This document shows, in pieces, positions 23,121-35,325 of a stretch of DNA of 64,000 nt. Positions within the stretch are counted from its first letter, which is position 1, and each line of letters begins with the position of its first letter. Source of the stretch: Ariolimax columbianus (taxonomy: Eukaryota; Mollusca; Gastropoda; Stylommatophora; Arionidae); NCBI GenBank assembly GCA_036924085.1, contig JAVGWX010000004.1:39220293-39284292 (forward strand), given 5' to 3'. The notes beneath the pieces were generated by a model. That model searched no databases and was not told the DNA's origin. It was given only the letters and a program-made list of their open reading frames with translations. A program made the position numbers and the translations under genes.

Positions 23121-24170
23121 GTGTCGTGTGTAGAAAGTCGCACTTACAACTACCAACCTATTTGGCTGCTATAAGTTTCTTGGGAGGTGTGCAGCTCGTA
23201 GGTTGCCAATACTTTCCGTAAGGGGAGAAGTGATCGTACACAGAAAATACCTGTATTTGCCTAGCTAGACACGGCATAAAAAATCGATTTTTAAAAAAAC
23301 GTATAAAGGCTAAGTGAGTAAAACTTGGGGTATAATACGATCTGAGACAACGTTCCTAGGATGTTCAATACATGAAATATGTGATAGTCCAAGCGAAAAC
23401 TGAAGCGTGCTTCAAATACAAACCTACTTTTGTGTTAAAATTAAGAGTGACCAGATTTTTCAGTTCATCATCGTGATCACGACCGTTTGAATTGTGTATA
23501 ATATGGTAAAGACCAGGGGAAATATGTCTCTAGTTATTCTACAGATCGTAGCTAAATTAAATAAAAATAGTTTCTTTAAAAAAAAATTATCTGGTAGTTG
23601 TGAACAGAGATCAAACAGTCTTATGTGTCAGTTCTAACAGATGTGAGCAGAGACTGAGCAGTTTTGTACATCAGCTCTGTCATATGTGAGCAGAGACCAT
23701 GCAGTCTTGTATGTCAGTATACGATTAAAAGGATACAAAGTCTATTTACAGTGTATTACGCCTGAGTGTTGCCGTGACCTGAGGGGGGAGCTAAGAATAG
23801 TAACAATGATAATCTACTACGTATGTCGTAAGAGGCAACTAAGGAACGTTCAACAAAACTTCAACAAATATGGACAAGTCAACTAAAACGAAATATGCAG
23901 CTCAACCATCAAAGACATAAAAAAGTCATCTGTCATTGAGTCAGTGACGCGAATGTAGAAGTAATTCAAATAAATCAAAATAGCTTTGCTAATTATTATT
24001 ATTATATAATTGTAAAGGTTAGTCAGTAAGTATGTCACACAATGATATTTGATAGCTGAAAATATAGTTGGTGGTTTCTAAAGGGGACATTAGGAGGCAG
24101 CAACATCTAGCTTTGCGATATGTGAAGGTAGCAGACGTTAGGTATGGCATGAACGTAAACAGGTATAATA
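23121..24170. other. No gene seen
   Basis: AT-rich. A threefold loose repeat of GTGAGCAGAGA occurs at 23600-23695. No coding signal. Confidence 0.35.
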
Positions 24171-24174
24171 CAAT

Positions 24175-24690
24175 TTGGCGTCTCCTTGCTCACAGAGTGT
24201 ACAGAGAACAGCAAACTGTTTTTGTTTTGTTGGGGGGGGGGGGGGGGGGAGAGGGGTCGGGGGAAGGGTAGGGGAGGACTTTCTGCAAAGGATATTTATA
24301 AGAAAATGCTTCCTGTTTTCGGCGAGAAGTGTTTGTCGCGTAAAGCGGCGCATGTCTGGGTCGATCAATTTGATCAAGGACGCTTACAGATTGCTGATGA
24401 AGCCTGTTCAGACTGCAACAGAAGTATCTGCGACGGGTTGGAAGAGATGATTCAAATTGTAGATGAGTAACTATAAACAGTGTAGCAGCTGCAATAAGAT
24501 GTTCTCGTGGTTTAGCCTACAGCATAATGAATGATTCCACCTTGGTAGGAGACGTTTCGTGAGTAACGAAGATGTTCAGCGTGAATGCAAATATGGTTGA
24601 CACAACAGACCAAAGAAATACTGCAGAATTTGGTGCACTGGCAAACCGTTACAAGTGTAGAAGTTTGTATCTCCTGTTATTATAAATAGT
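24175..24690 (+). pseudogene. Mariner-like transposase relic, internally deleted
   Basis: The plus strand starts ATGGCGTCTCCTTGC (MASPCSQ), runs into a G18 tract at 24232-24249, then in another frame gives IYKKMLPVFGEKCLSRKAAH and VWVDQFDQGR, the helix-turn-helix region of Mos1/SETMAR-type transposases. After about 24475 it goes straight to a C-terminal block, GRRRFVSNEDVQRECKYG (about 24547-24600), normally found after the third catalytic acid. The catalytic core is therefore gone. Two stops follow. No terminal repeats were found. Confidence 0.75.
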
Positions 24691-24747
24691 CGTTTGTGAC
24701 TTATTTACAGACTTGCCGTAGTATTATCACAACGTCCTGATCGCACT

Positions 24748-24907
24748 GCTTCTTCGGCGTTTATTCTCAATCTCCGCTACCAAGCCCTGAATAGGGCTTT
24801 GCAAGTAGCAGAATATAGTTCAGAGAACGGTATGCGTTGTGTCGCTAGTTTACAGCTTGACTGCGATATTTGCACCTTTCAGTCTGTCACATCCGTCTTC
24901 GGCAGGG
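24748..24907 (-). mobile_element. SINE-F copy, 5'-truncated, with 12-bp target duplication
   Basis: It is flanked by perfect direct repeats CCTGATCGCACT at 24736-24747 and 24908-24919. The body (read on the plus strand: TTATTCTCAATCTCC, GGGCTTTGCAAGTAGCAGA, GATATTTGCACCTTTC) matches 30.03-30.38 kb and, reversed, 37.56 and 48.72 kb. The GAA-type tail (CTTCTTCGGCG) lies next to the left duplication. Confidence 0.9.
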
Positions 24908-24924
24908 CCTGATCGCACTAACGT

Positions 24925-25655
24925 ACCTTAACATTATTTTAGAGCTTCCTATAACATAAAACTATTGAGAAAATCTGTGTAGACTGCATAAGCAGCGAGA
25001 AGCCTTTATTAATTAAACCTTTCACCAAATTGCTTGTCGATTTCACCAATATAAGTATGGTGACCATCTGCACTCTTTTCTCCTTTCTTCTGTATTTTAT
25101 CTCACACATAATCGTGTGTACTGATTTTTACAGCATTTTTCTCTACAATGTTAAAAGATTAGTTATATATGCAAATGACGGTCATAGAAAAACTAAGCCA
25201 CGTGAAGATCTGTTAACAAAATTTTAGAATTCTTTTAAACAACCTCTATGCAAGTTGTAGAAAGAAAGATTACTGCTTGTAGTTGAAGCGAAGCGTGTCT
25301 CGCTAGCTGCAAGTAGGCTTACAATATGTGAATGTGTGTATGTTTTGTTTTGTTAGCAAGCCGTCAATCCTTCAGTTTGCTCTGAGATGAGCCGCCTGCA
25401 TTGGCTAAGAACCTTTCAACCAAGCTGAAGTGTTAAAACATATACGTCAATTTTTTTTTACGGTCTATGTGTTCTGGGTGTCCTGGTATAAATCTATATG
25501 AGGCGTATATAAATGAAAGCGGACCAAATTACAATAAGTGAACAAACGTACGATGCGCATGATGGCGTTACTGCTGGTGTAAACAACACAGACCAACCGT
25601 AAAGTTTGCAAAATTTCGTTATCCTCCGACTCACAGTTTCCTCAGCAGACCGTTG
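24925..25655. other. No gene seen
   Basis: AT-rich, no domain-bearing frame. Confidence 0.35.
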
Positions 25656-25660
25656 AAAAC

Positions 25661-25906
25661 ATGACGGGTGTAATATGGAATCAGTCCAGAGTTGATCAGC
25701 GAGTAGTGATTCGGTTTCTAACAGCTGGAGGAAATCAACCAGTTGACATTCATCGCATAATGCAGGCAGTGTATGGTGACAAAAGTGTGTCGAAGGCAAC
25801 AGTGGAGAACTGGACAACGACATTTAAAGAAGGACGTGAGTTAATGCAACAATATGCGCCTGACCTGGTCTTGGAAGATCTTTTGTTAGCACACGTCGTT
25901 CTTTAA
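25661..25906 (+). pseudogene. Mariner-like transposase N-terminal (HTH) relic
   Basis: The 81-residue frame reads QRVVIRFLTAGGNQPVDIHR, VYGDKSVSKATVENWTTTFK and EGREL, the DNA-binding helix-turn-helix of mariner/SETMAR-type transposases (first about 60 residues). A stop follows and no catalytic DD(34)D core was recognised downstream. It differs from the 24.2-kb relic, so it is probably a separate family or insertion. Confidence 0.72.
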
Positions 25907-25909
25907 AGA

Positions 25910-26535
25910 CCGGAGTTAAGGTAAAATGACGACCAAGCAACATCTGCTCACACGGTCTACGATTGTCGTGTGTTTTGTTCGTCTCGATTAATGTATGGAG
26001 CCCAGTATTGTGAGGCGACCATTTTCTAGCACGTCCTAAGCTATTGAGGGAAAACATGTGTGTAATTTTCCTCAGGATTCGGAGAAAACACGATCTGTTC
26101 TTCATGTGTTATAGAATACACGTTGTCGGATATGACGTCACTATAGATTGCGCAACATCTCTGGTTGGTGTGCACGACCTACTTGGAAATTGCGTCCATT
26201 TTCATTGCATGCCGCGACCAGAATCTCCCCTCAGCCTTGAGTTAATGGTCCCTCACCTAGACCTACTGATGTGGGCGCTAGTCAGCAGAAGCATCTTCTA
26301 GTCTACGATTGGGGGTTGCTGCTGTCGAGTTGTGCGACATTCGCCTCTCAAGTCGTCAAGGAAAAGGTGGACGATAGACTCCCACAAGTTTCAAGCGACC
26401 CCTTGTCTCACGGATTGTACGACCTGAATGTTATATTAATAGATAAAGACTGTCTGTTGCCAGAAAACTGACTGGTTCTCATAGAACAGGTCTGGTAAAA
26501 CGAAGTTTGCTCACAGCCGAAGATGGATGCTGAGG
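25910..26535. other. No gene seen
   Basis: This may hold decayed mariner remains but nothing is recognisable. The frames are short and lack motifs. Confidence 0.3.
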
Positions 26536-26539
26536 AGGG

Positions 26540-28985
26540 TGGCTTGCGAGGCTGTTCCTTGATCTCTCCATTCTTTATCTTTTCTCTGCAGCCAGAAGGC
26601 CTCTACGAACGTCAGCAGTCACTCTGCCTTCTCCAACTGACTCTCCAGACAGCTCGATTCTGAGCAATTTTTTTCCTGGCCCTCCGTTGGGATATCGCAT
26701 GATTTCATGTCCCTCTTAAAACGCATTGAATCGTAATGTGGGACAGCCGATTCTTCTAACTCCTTTGGATAGCCGTCCATAAAGGCTATCCTTTGACACT
26801 CTCTCATCGTCCATGCGATAAACATGTTCCAACCATCGAAAACGTCGCTGGCTCAACATCGAGTACGTGCTGTGCGTGTTTGCTCTCTGTAAGACCGTAT
26901 AATCCGACACTCTCTCTTGCTACCCATTCCCCATACACGCCGTAGACATCTCATGTGATAGGGGCTGAGCCGCTGTCCCTGCTTAGTGTAAGTGCTTCAA
27001 GTCTCGCTTCTATACATGAGAGTGCCAAGAACCCAGGTCTGATAGACCCGAACCTTGGTGTAGTGGGACAGCGCAGTGTTCTCCCACACTCCCATCGCCA
27101 TGCGGACCATGACTGTACTTGCCCTGCCAAGCCTACTGTCTATCTCGTTATTGAGCTAGTGTTGCTGATGGCAGCTCCCCAGATAGAGTGACGCCATCAA
27201 TCTTTATGAAGGGCGTAGTGGTAATTCCCTGTGCGCAGACCTTTGTCTTTTCCAGGCTTATGGTGAGCCCAAACTGCTAGCACGCCTCGGCAAATCTGTA
27301 TCCCAAACTCTATTGGTCACTAGAACTGCATCATCCGCAAATAGCATCTCCCTAATGAGCACCGTCCTCACCTCGATCCTCGCACGCAGTCGGGGCAGGT
27401 TAAACAGCCGCCCATCTGACCTGGTGTGCAGATAAACACCGTCCACAGTCGTGTCGTAAGAGTAGGATCGGAGCATGGACAAGAAGATCCCAAAGAGAGT
27501 CGGCTGGAGTACACATCCCTGCCTCACTCCACTCTTGATTGGGAAATAGTTTTAAGATGATCTGTCGTATAGAACTGAGCCCTTCACCACAGTGTGAAAA
27601 TAAATTATCATGTTACACAGTTGTGTGGGGGGGGGGGGGGGGGGGGGGAAGCCGATTTTCTCGAGGAGTTCAAATAGACTATTTCTACTAACCAAGTCAA
27701 AGGTATTGGTGAGGTCTAGAAACATCATCTTGTTCTCTGCACTTCTGAATCTGGCGAAGAGAGAAAATCATATCCGTTGTTGATCTGCGTACTCTAATGC
27801 TACACTGAGATTCTGGGTACACCCTGTCCGCGAGCAGTCTAAACCTGTTTAGTAGCATGCGGGCGTAAACTTTGCCTACAACGCTCAGGAGCAAGATCCC
27901 TCTACAATTATTGCATTCCTCGGGTCACCTTTGGGGCATATCTTTGGGGACTGCACCTTCCTCCCAGCAGAGACATAGATGAACAAACATCAGATGAGCT
28001 AGCGCTGATTTCCCGCATTTGTTGGCTTCGGGTGGGATACCATCTCCCCCTGGTGCTTTGCCATTTAAGAGGTAGTTGATAGCTTTATCAAGCTCATCCA
28101 GAGTAGGTGGTCTGTCAAGTTCCTCCATAATGGATAGGACCTGTAGCCTGCACACGGCCTCATCAGTGGTCACCGTTTCCCGAGAGTAGAGCTCAGAGTA
28201 GTGCTCCACCCATCTGGCCATGTGCTGGTCACGGTCCATGATTGTCACACCTGTCAGAGATTTCAGGAGGGCAGCACCTCTCGCAGTAAGGCCCAGTGCC
28301 ACATTTATGCCTCTAGTCATGCCCTGGATATTCCTATCTCTGCATTTAGCTGAATTTCTTCACACAGTTTTTGCCAGTACTCATTCGCGCATTGTCTACC
28401 TATTTGTTGATTGGTGCATCGGGCCCTCCTGAGGGCAGGAAGCGTCCTCTCATTTGGGCATTTTTTATAATTGATGAAAGCTTCTTGTTTGGCTTCAGTT
28501 ACTGGTTCCATTCTTGTGAGATGTGCATTGAACAAGTCGTGATTGACCCGTTCCCTAATCGTCGCTAATGCTGTATTACATTTGGCACCTTTCATAACGT
28601 TCCACTTAGCTGTGGCGTCACACTCAGATCCTCCCTGAAGAGCATGATTCATGTCAGATACAAACCTCTCCGCCTTGAAAGGAATCGCCATCTGCGCAGT
28701 GTTGATGCGTGGATGCCCCATCTGTTTGGAGCTGTATATTGTGCGAACTGATAGCGTAACCTGCTGTATACAAGAGCATGGCCAGTGTCGCAGTCTGCGC
28801 TGTGATAGCTTCTAGTGGAGAGGACCATGTTTAGAGCCGAATACCTGGTGACAATCAAGTCTATCTGATGCAATCGATGTGACCTTGGGTGTTTCCAGGA
28901 TACGTTATGTTGCGGCCTGCCCTTGAAGAAAGTATTTGTGATACATAGGCCTTGTTGAGTATACAGCTCCAGCAACATCTGGCCA
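26540..28985 (-). mobile_element. LINE-Z-related element: endonuclease end through RT, decayed
   Basis: Read leftwards: LCITNTFFKGRPQHNVSWKH then PRSHRLHQIDLIVTRYS (endonuclease end, 28978-28649), a linker (28721-28317), MDRDQHMARWVEHYSELYSR and NYLLNGKAPGGDGIPPEA (28320-27925), LLSVVGKVYARMLLNRFRLL (27894-27697), then a G22 tract on the plus strand at 27627-27648, MRQGCVLQPTLFGIFLSML and REMLFADDAVLVTN (27527-27258), and RFRWLEHVYRMDDERVSKDS (26910-26716). The catalytic FADD is intact but frames are broken at least six times. It is truncated inside the endonuclease and is a different subfamily from 33.9-36.7 kb. Confidence 0.85.
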
Positions 28986-28989
28986 ATGT

Positions 28990-30015
28990 CATGTATCGGG
29001 GGATAGCGAGGTCTGGTCTGGACTTCCCGCTCGTTAACAGAAAGTGAAACGTCTGTTATAGTCTCTCCTTTCCAGATGTAGAGATCGCCGCTAGATTCAC
29101 TGTTCGGCTTGCGGACAGGAGTTTTGGCTCTAGTTATTACAATATTGCACCGAATAGACTTAAACAGGATCGCTATTTTTTTCTTTTGGTTCTTTCTACT
29201 TGTGTCCTCTTACCGTTTATAAAAGCGGAAATCTGAAAAACGTAATCGTTTAATTGAGAGAAAAAAAGATTAAGAACACACTAAATATAGGCCATTCTGT
29301 AGCATCTACAATTATAAGCCTATTTGGCTTTGTTGAAAGTTGCTGCACCTAAACGTTCCCACCGAAATGTCTTTTGTTGTTGTCGGCTAATTCTGATCAA
29401 AGTGGTTTTCTTCATTCAGAATCTCCGTTGAGCAAACAAAATGTCGAAGACGCGTCATCAAGACGAGAGTTGACCTACTTAGAATAAAATCAACTTTGTA
29501 AACACTGGGTAAAAATTTTGCATTGTTTAAACGGTCACTGCACTGTTTATAGCCATTGCTGATGTCCGTCAGGATGATGTGTGGCGCTGAGAAATATAAA
29601 GACGGCGTGTTCCTGCAGTCGCTACCATGTACCCAATATGATTATATTTACCTCCGAATTAAAAACAGGCCCCATGTATTACGGAGGATTTGAACGCATG
29701 CCCTTCGTACTCCTATGTTAAATAATAAATGTACAAATATTACAAGTGAAAGGACATATTTTTGTTTCATTTTTATTTAAACAAGCTCTTTTAGATACGG
29801 CGTATAACTGATTTGAGACAGGTAAACAAAAGAGAAAAACAAAATCTACAGAAATGAAACGTCTTTTAGAGAATAACTCAACAGATGACGATTGGTTTAA
29901 GTTTTGGGCGAAGGTTCAGTACTTTCAATGACAGGCAATGTCTTTGGGTTATATCAAGGCGCGTGAACGGGCAAAGGCGGAAGGTATGCTTTAAGGAACT
30001 CTTTTAACTAAAGTA
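28990..30015. other. No gene seen
   Basis: Mostly AT-rich with no coding or repeat match recognised. Confidence 0.35.
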
Positions 30016-30027
30016 GTAAATGTATTT

Positions 30028-30379
30028 CTTCTTCGTTCGTTCTCAATCTCCCCCTACCAAACACTGAAAGGGCTTAAGTCGCAGAATGTAGTCCAGAGAA
30101 CGGAATACGTTGTGTCGTAGTTTACAGCTTGGCTGCGATATTTGCACCTTTCGGTCCAACACATCCGACTTCAGCAAGCATTTTTTGAGTACCGGGTTAG
30201 CATTCCCTCTTCGATCTCTTCTCCTTAGCCAGTCTGCCCTGATGCTGCCTGTTATCCAGGATCACCGCGTGGAGGTGTAGAAGGGTCTTGGCAGCTATGG
30301 TTCGCTGGTCCTGACACTAGCAGTCAGCTATGGGTCGCTGACCACTGCAGCTCTTGCGCTTGCTCAGCATCTTGATCCC
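30028..30379 (-). mobile_element. SINE-F copy, long, with 12-bp target duplication
   Basis: Perfect direct repeats GTAAATGTATTT lie at 30016-30027 and 30380-30391. Inside, the plus strand begins CTTCTTCGTTCGTTCTCAAT (the GAA tail reversed), has TGCACCTTTCGGTCCAACAC, and ends CAGCATCTTGATCCC. This is the reverse of 37566-37920. At 352 bp it is the best-bounded copy and gives the family length. Confidence 0.92.
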
Positions 30380-30464
30380 GTAAATGTATTTGACTTAAAG
30401 ATTAAGATGACGGATTGAGTTCTTGTGTGGTTATCTGATATCTCTTTAACATGGACAGTCATTG

Positions 30465-31135
30465 CATAGAACGTTCAATCCTTGTTACGGAAAGAAGACG
30501 CTGAATTCTTTCTTCGGATGGTAGGCTCTCGATCCTTGCTTTGGATGGGAGACTCTCAATTCTTGCTACGATAGGTAGACGGGTAATCCTTTCTTCGGGT
30601 GGTCGGCTCTCAATCGTTGCTTTAAAAGTTAGACTTTCGATCCTTGCTTCGTGTGGTCGGCTCTCAGTCCGTTGCTTTGGAAGGTAGCCTCTCAATAATT
30701 GGAACGGTATGTAGACGATAATTTTTTCCTCGGGCTGTAGGCTCTCAATTCTTATTCAAAAGGAAGACTCGGAAGGCTTCGGAAGAAAAACGCTCAATAA
30801 TTGATTCGGAAGAAAGACTTTCAATCCTTGCTTCGGATGATAAACCGTTAGTCCTTGCTTCGGAAGGAAGACGCTCAACCATTGCTTCGGAAAGTAGACT
30901 TTAAATCTTTGCTTCGGAATGTATGCCCAAAATCTTTGCTTCGGAAGGCAGACTTTCAATCATTGCTTCGGAAGGTAGATTTTCAATCTTTCTTCGGAAT
31001 GTAGAGTCAATCTTTGCTTAGGAAGATAGACTTTCAATCTTTGCTTCGGAAAGTAGACTCAATCTTTGCTTCGTAAGGTAGACTCTAAATCTTTGCTTCG
31101 GATGTAGACACTCAATCCTTGCTTCGGAAGCTAAA
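30465..31135. repeat. 27-bp minisatellite
   Basis: About 24 diverged units of a 27-bp monomer of the form CAATCCTTGCTTCGGAAGGT followed by AGACTCT. The unit is a multiple of three, so long spurious frames (9-residue repeats such as RIESLPSEE) appear on the minus strand. Confidence 0.88.
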
Positions 31136-31139
31136 GAAG

Positions 31140-32185
31140 GGCTGGCTATCGCAGGAGTGGATTTTGAAGAAAGAGGCTTCAAAACTTGAGAGGCATGTGT
31201 GGATAAACTGTCCTGGTCATGTTGGGGCTTATGATAGTGACAAAGCTAGTGTCCTCGTCCCAACAAATTCCATAGTAGGGACATATATGGATAGAAGAGA
31301 CATTGTGGGATAGACCAGTGACCGTTTTTCGAGTGTTGAAAGAGAAAAAAATGAATTGGCAATCGGCAGACTGCAGAATTGCGAAATCCATCATGGATCA
31401 AGCAAGTAGGAGCGCATGAGAGGATGTAGCAGAAGCATGTACAACCAGCGGGCTACTGAAACCATCACTTCCCATAATATTTGCCATTTGCTGAGGGAGA
31501 CTGAAAACCTATGAGTTTGCCTAGAGAGCAGTATCGTCGATTTCAAATATAATAGAAACTGTCTTAATATATTATTGCTCTATATAGGAAAAAACATACG
31601 GGTAACTGAAGATGAAACATTTGTGTCATGTACGTACGTGATCAGGCTGTCAAAGATGTATGTACCATTCCTCTCTAGTTAAGATTTCATTCACGGTCTC
31701 CACTCAACCATAACACACTTGGAAATGAAAACAGGACAGAGCTTAAGGTTAAACAAGTTGAAGGGGTACATTTGAAAGGCCAGATCATATACCAGATTAA
31801 TGTTACGTGGCTTCAGGATTGTTGCCGCTGACTGCCGGCACAACATTTTTAACAAACATTTCAAAGCACGACACGTATACACGCAGTGTGTAAACTGAAG
31901 TCAGGAAAGAGGTCCAGATATAATCTGTACAGTGTAACAGCTTATTATCTTGATAAATACGGTTGAAATTTAACACAAGCATTTGGAAGTGTAAGGATCA
32001 ATTTCTCAAACGATTTTTAAACCGTGTTATTTGAGGTATGTATAAGAATCGTTTTCTGTAAATTATATGCTCTTGCGTAAATACGCACATGCTATTTGCC
32101 ATCTTCATTTCAACACTCCTTTCGTTATAATCGGTATCCTCATAAACATTAGATAAGCTGTCAGGATGTATACAGCTGTCTCTCT
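31140..32185. other. No gene seen
   Basis: AT-rich. Short frames at 31119-31313 and on the minus strand have no domain support. Confidence 0.35.
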
Positions 32186-32189
32186 TTCT

Positions 32190-33135
32190 ATACATCTGTC
32201 TTTCTATAGAACAGTCATTCTTTACACCTGTCTTTCTTTCTACACATCTGACTTTCTATAGAGCAGTCTTTCTATACATATGTCTTTCTATAGAACAGAC
32301 ATTCGATACGTCTGTCTTTCTTTCTATATGTCTTTCTATAGAGCAGTCTTTCTATACGTCTGCCGTTCTATAGAGCAGTCATTCTATAGAGCAGTTTTTC
32401 TATACATCTGTCTTTATAGAGAGCAGTCTGTCTATACCTTTGTCATTATATAGAACAGACATTCTATACATCTGTCTTACTTTCTGTACATCTGTCTTTC
32501 CATAGAACAGTGATTCTATAAAGCATTCTTTCTATGCATCTGTCTTTCTATAGAGCAGTCTTTCTATACCTTTGTATTATTTTATAAAATAGACATTCTA
32601 TACATATGTCTTTCTTTCTATATATCTGTCTTTATATAGATCAGTCTTTCTATAGAACAGTCATTCTATACATTTGTCTTTCCATAGAGCAGTCTTTTTA
32701 TACATCTGTCTTTACATAGAGCAGTCTTTCCATAGAGCAGTCTTTTTATACATCTGTCTTTACATAGAGCAGTCTTTCCATAGAGCAGTCTTTTTATACA
32801 TCTGTCTTTACATAGAGCAGTCTTTCCATAGAGCAGTCTTTTTATACATCTGTCTTTACATAGAGCAGTCTTTCCATAGAGCAGTCTTTTTATACATCTG
32901 TCTTTACATAGAGCAGTCTTTCTATAGAGCAGTCTTTTTTATACAACAGTCTTTCTATAGAGCGTCTTTCTATAGATCAGTCTATCTAAAGAACAGTATT
33001 TCTGTTGATCAGTCTTTCTATAGAACAGCATTTCTATAGAACATTCTTTCTACAGATGTCTTTCTATAGATCAGTCTTTCTATAGATCAGTCCTTCTATA
33101 GATCAGTCTTTCTATAGAGCAACCTTTCTATTGAA
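32190..33135. repeat. 16-bp minisatellite with a 48-bp higher-order block
   Basis: The array is built from 16-bp monomers of the type TCTTTCTATAGAGCAG. At about 32677-32916 three monomer variants (TCTTTCCATAGAGCAG, TCTTTTTATACATCTG, TCTTTACATAGAGCAG) form a 48-bp trimer repeated five times almost perfectly. The plus frame at 32674-33039 is an artefact of this periodicity. Confidence 0.92.
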
Positions 33136-33139
33136 TAGA

Positions 33140-33910
33140 TTTTGAAACCCTTTCACGTTAGAAGAGCCATAGAAACCATTTTGTGGTCTTTTTACCACAC
33201 TAAGACTATATGTTGTCTACAGCTCACTTCTTACGTTGTCGTGATCAATAATTTCTAAATGCATTTATCTAAAAATAATTGCTATGTTTTTGTAAATCCT
33301 TTAATATATACATACATACACACAACATAATACTTTATTGGCAATTTTGACAAACTAAAAATGTTATCAAAATAGTCTCGTCTCGATGCGGTATCTGCTT
33401 TTAAATTTTGATTAAACTCAACCTTAATCAACTTTTACAATTTTTTTCATGTTTTTTCCCATGTCAAAATAGTAGTAACATAACAAAATATTGTGTATTC
33501 ATTGCGCAGACATACATTTTGCCCAGACTCTACATACATGTGCAAGCTGTATGTTATTGTAAAACGTCTTGTATTTGATTCAATTTCTCTCTATCGCTCT
33601 TTCGCTGGATTCCCAGAGACCATCAGCGACACTCTAGGGTTCTGCAGAACACATATTTTAAAAAACACTGATGTAGGGTCCGGCAGGTAACTTTTAGCTT
33701 TTATTATTTGTTTCTTCATTCCTTCCTTGGCCTTCTTGCAATTTCCGTATCAAATGATCTTATGTTTATGATTTATTGTCTTGTTTATTTCTTTGCCGCG
33801 ATGATTCCAGATAGATGATCTTTCAATGTCATCCGATTGTTTCGTCAATGTGTTATATTTATTCAGTGTCTTGTCCTCACATAACGGTCCAGTGGTTGTT
33901 TCTCATCCCA
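33140..33910. other. No gene seen
   Basis: AT-rich with no coding signal; ends at the truncated LINE-Z start. Confidence 0.4.
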
Positions 33911-33916
33911 TAGGTT

Positions 33917-35275
33917 TTTAACGCTAGGGTTGGCACAGACCATACAGCCTGGGAGGGGGCCATTGGCAGACATGGTATCGGAAAATGCAATAGTAACGGA
34001 CTGCTCCTTCTGAGGACATGTGCCGCAAATGAACTATTCATTACAAACACAGCTTTCCGACTACCTGTCCGAAATAGAACCACATGGATGCACCCAAGGT
34101 CCCGCCACTGGCACCTCATTGACTATATTATCATCAGACGTAGGGATCGAGCGGATGCTATGGTAACGAAGAGCATGTGTGGTGCAGAATGTTGGACCGA
34201 CCATCGACTTGTCATTGCCAAGCTAAACTTCAAGATACAGCCCAAAATGCGCCCCCAGGGAAAGAAACCACTGAGGAGGCTAAATGTCTCTCAGCTGAAA
34301 TACGAACCCACGAGAAGAGACTTCCAGGAAGAGCTTGAGGGTAGACTGTCTGAGCTTCGTTTTGAAAAGAACGACATCGAAAAGAACTGGGCATCATTGA
34401 GAAACACACTCTACGATACAGCTGTTAAACACATTGGCCCACTCACGCGCAAGCATAAGGACTGGTTTGATGAGAACGATCTAGAAATACAGGGCCTTCT
34501 CGATGCAAAACATGAAGCGCACAGGAAATACCAGAGGGACACACCATCTCCGGCAGCAAAAGCTGCCTTCAATACTACTTGCAAAGCTGTCCAGACCAGG
34601 CTTAGAGAGATGCAAGACTCCTGGCTCAGCAAAAGAGCTGACGAAATTGAGATGTTCGCCGAGCGTCATGACACCAAACGGTTTTACGAGGCACTGAAAG
34701 CTCTCTACGGCCCGCAGCCCTCTAGTAATACTCCAGTTCGCAGTGCAGATGGGGTACTGCTAACAGATAAGGTTCAGATTCTAGACAGATGGGCAGACCA
34801 CTTCTGCAAAATACTAAACCACCCATCGTCCATAAATGAAGAGGCCATCCGGCGAATGCCGCAGGTGGAACTGAACCTGGCGTTGGATGAAGTAATTACT
34901 GAGGAGGAAGTCGACAGGGCAATCAGTTCACTATCTATAGGAAAAGCTCCAGGAGCTGATGCAATACCAGCAGAGGTATATAAGACAGCTGGCCCATCCC
35001 TCACCAGAAGGATCACTGAACTCTTCTGTCACATGTGGGCTGAAGGTAAAATTCCGCAGGAGCTAAAGGACGCCTCAATCGTTCACCTATACAAAAGAAA
35101 AGGCAATCGTCAGGAATGCGACAATCATCGTGGAAGCTCGCTACTCTCCGTAGCAAGCAAGATCCTAGCGCGCTTACTGCTAAACAGGCTCAACAAACAC
35201 CTTGAACAAAGCCCCCCCCCCCCCTCCCAGAAAGCCAATGTGGATTCAGAGCCGGAAGAGGAACAGTGGACATGA
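33917..35275 (+). pseudogene. LINE-Z endonuclease C-terminus and RT fingers
   Basis: This frame is open from 33917; the first ATG at 34088 is internal and not a true start. The endonuclease part has [17 protein letters not shown] and the terminal WTDHRLV (the His of the catalytic set). After a linker rich in charged residues come [40 protein letters not shown] and [20 protein letters not shown], the first RT blocks. The frame is lost in the C13 tract, after which about 20 residues of wrong-frame sequence precede a stop. The enzyme would nick target DNA and prime reverse transcription. Confidence 0.9.
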
Positions 35276-35325
35276 TTTTTGCCGCTCGCCAAGTATAAGA
35301 GAAGTGTCGAGAGCAAAATCAGGCC

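Noticed and set aside
24138..24450. Gly-rich protein from the frame through the G18 tract
   Set aside because: The tract interrupts a mariner transposase relic; glycine richness is only the homopolymer.
30459..30959. Repeat protein-like frames such as RIESLPSEE
   Set aside because: A 27-bp minisatellite read in frame; units contain stops elsewhere in the array.
32674..33039. 121-residue frame with 16-residue repeats
   Set aside because: It is explained by the 48-bp satellite being a multiple of three; no start context, splice sites or homology.
34088..34090. ATG 34088 as the start of a host endonuclease-RT gene
   Set aside because: The frame is open and homologous upstream to 33917, so the ATG is internal to a truncated LINE.
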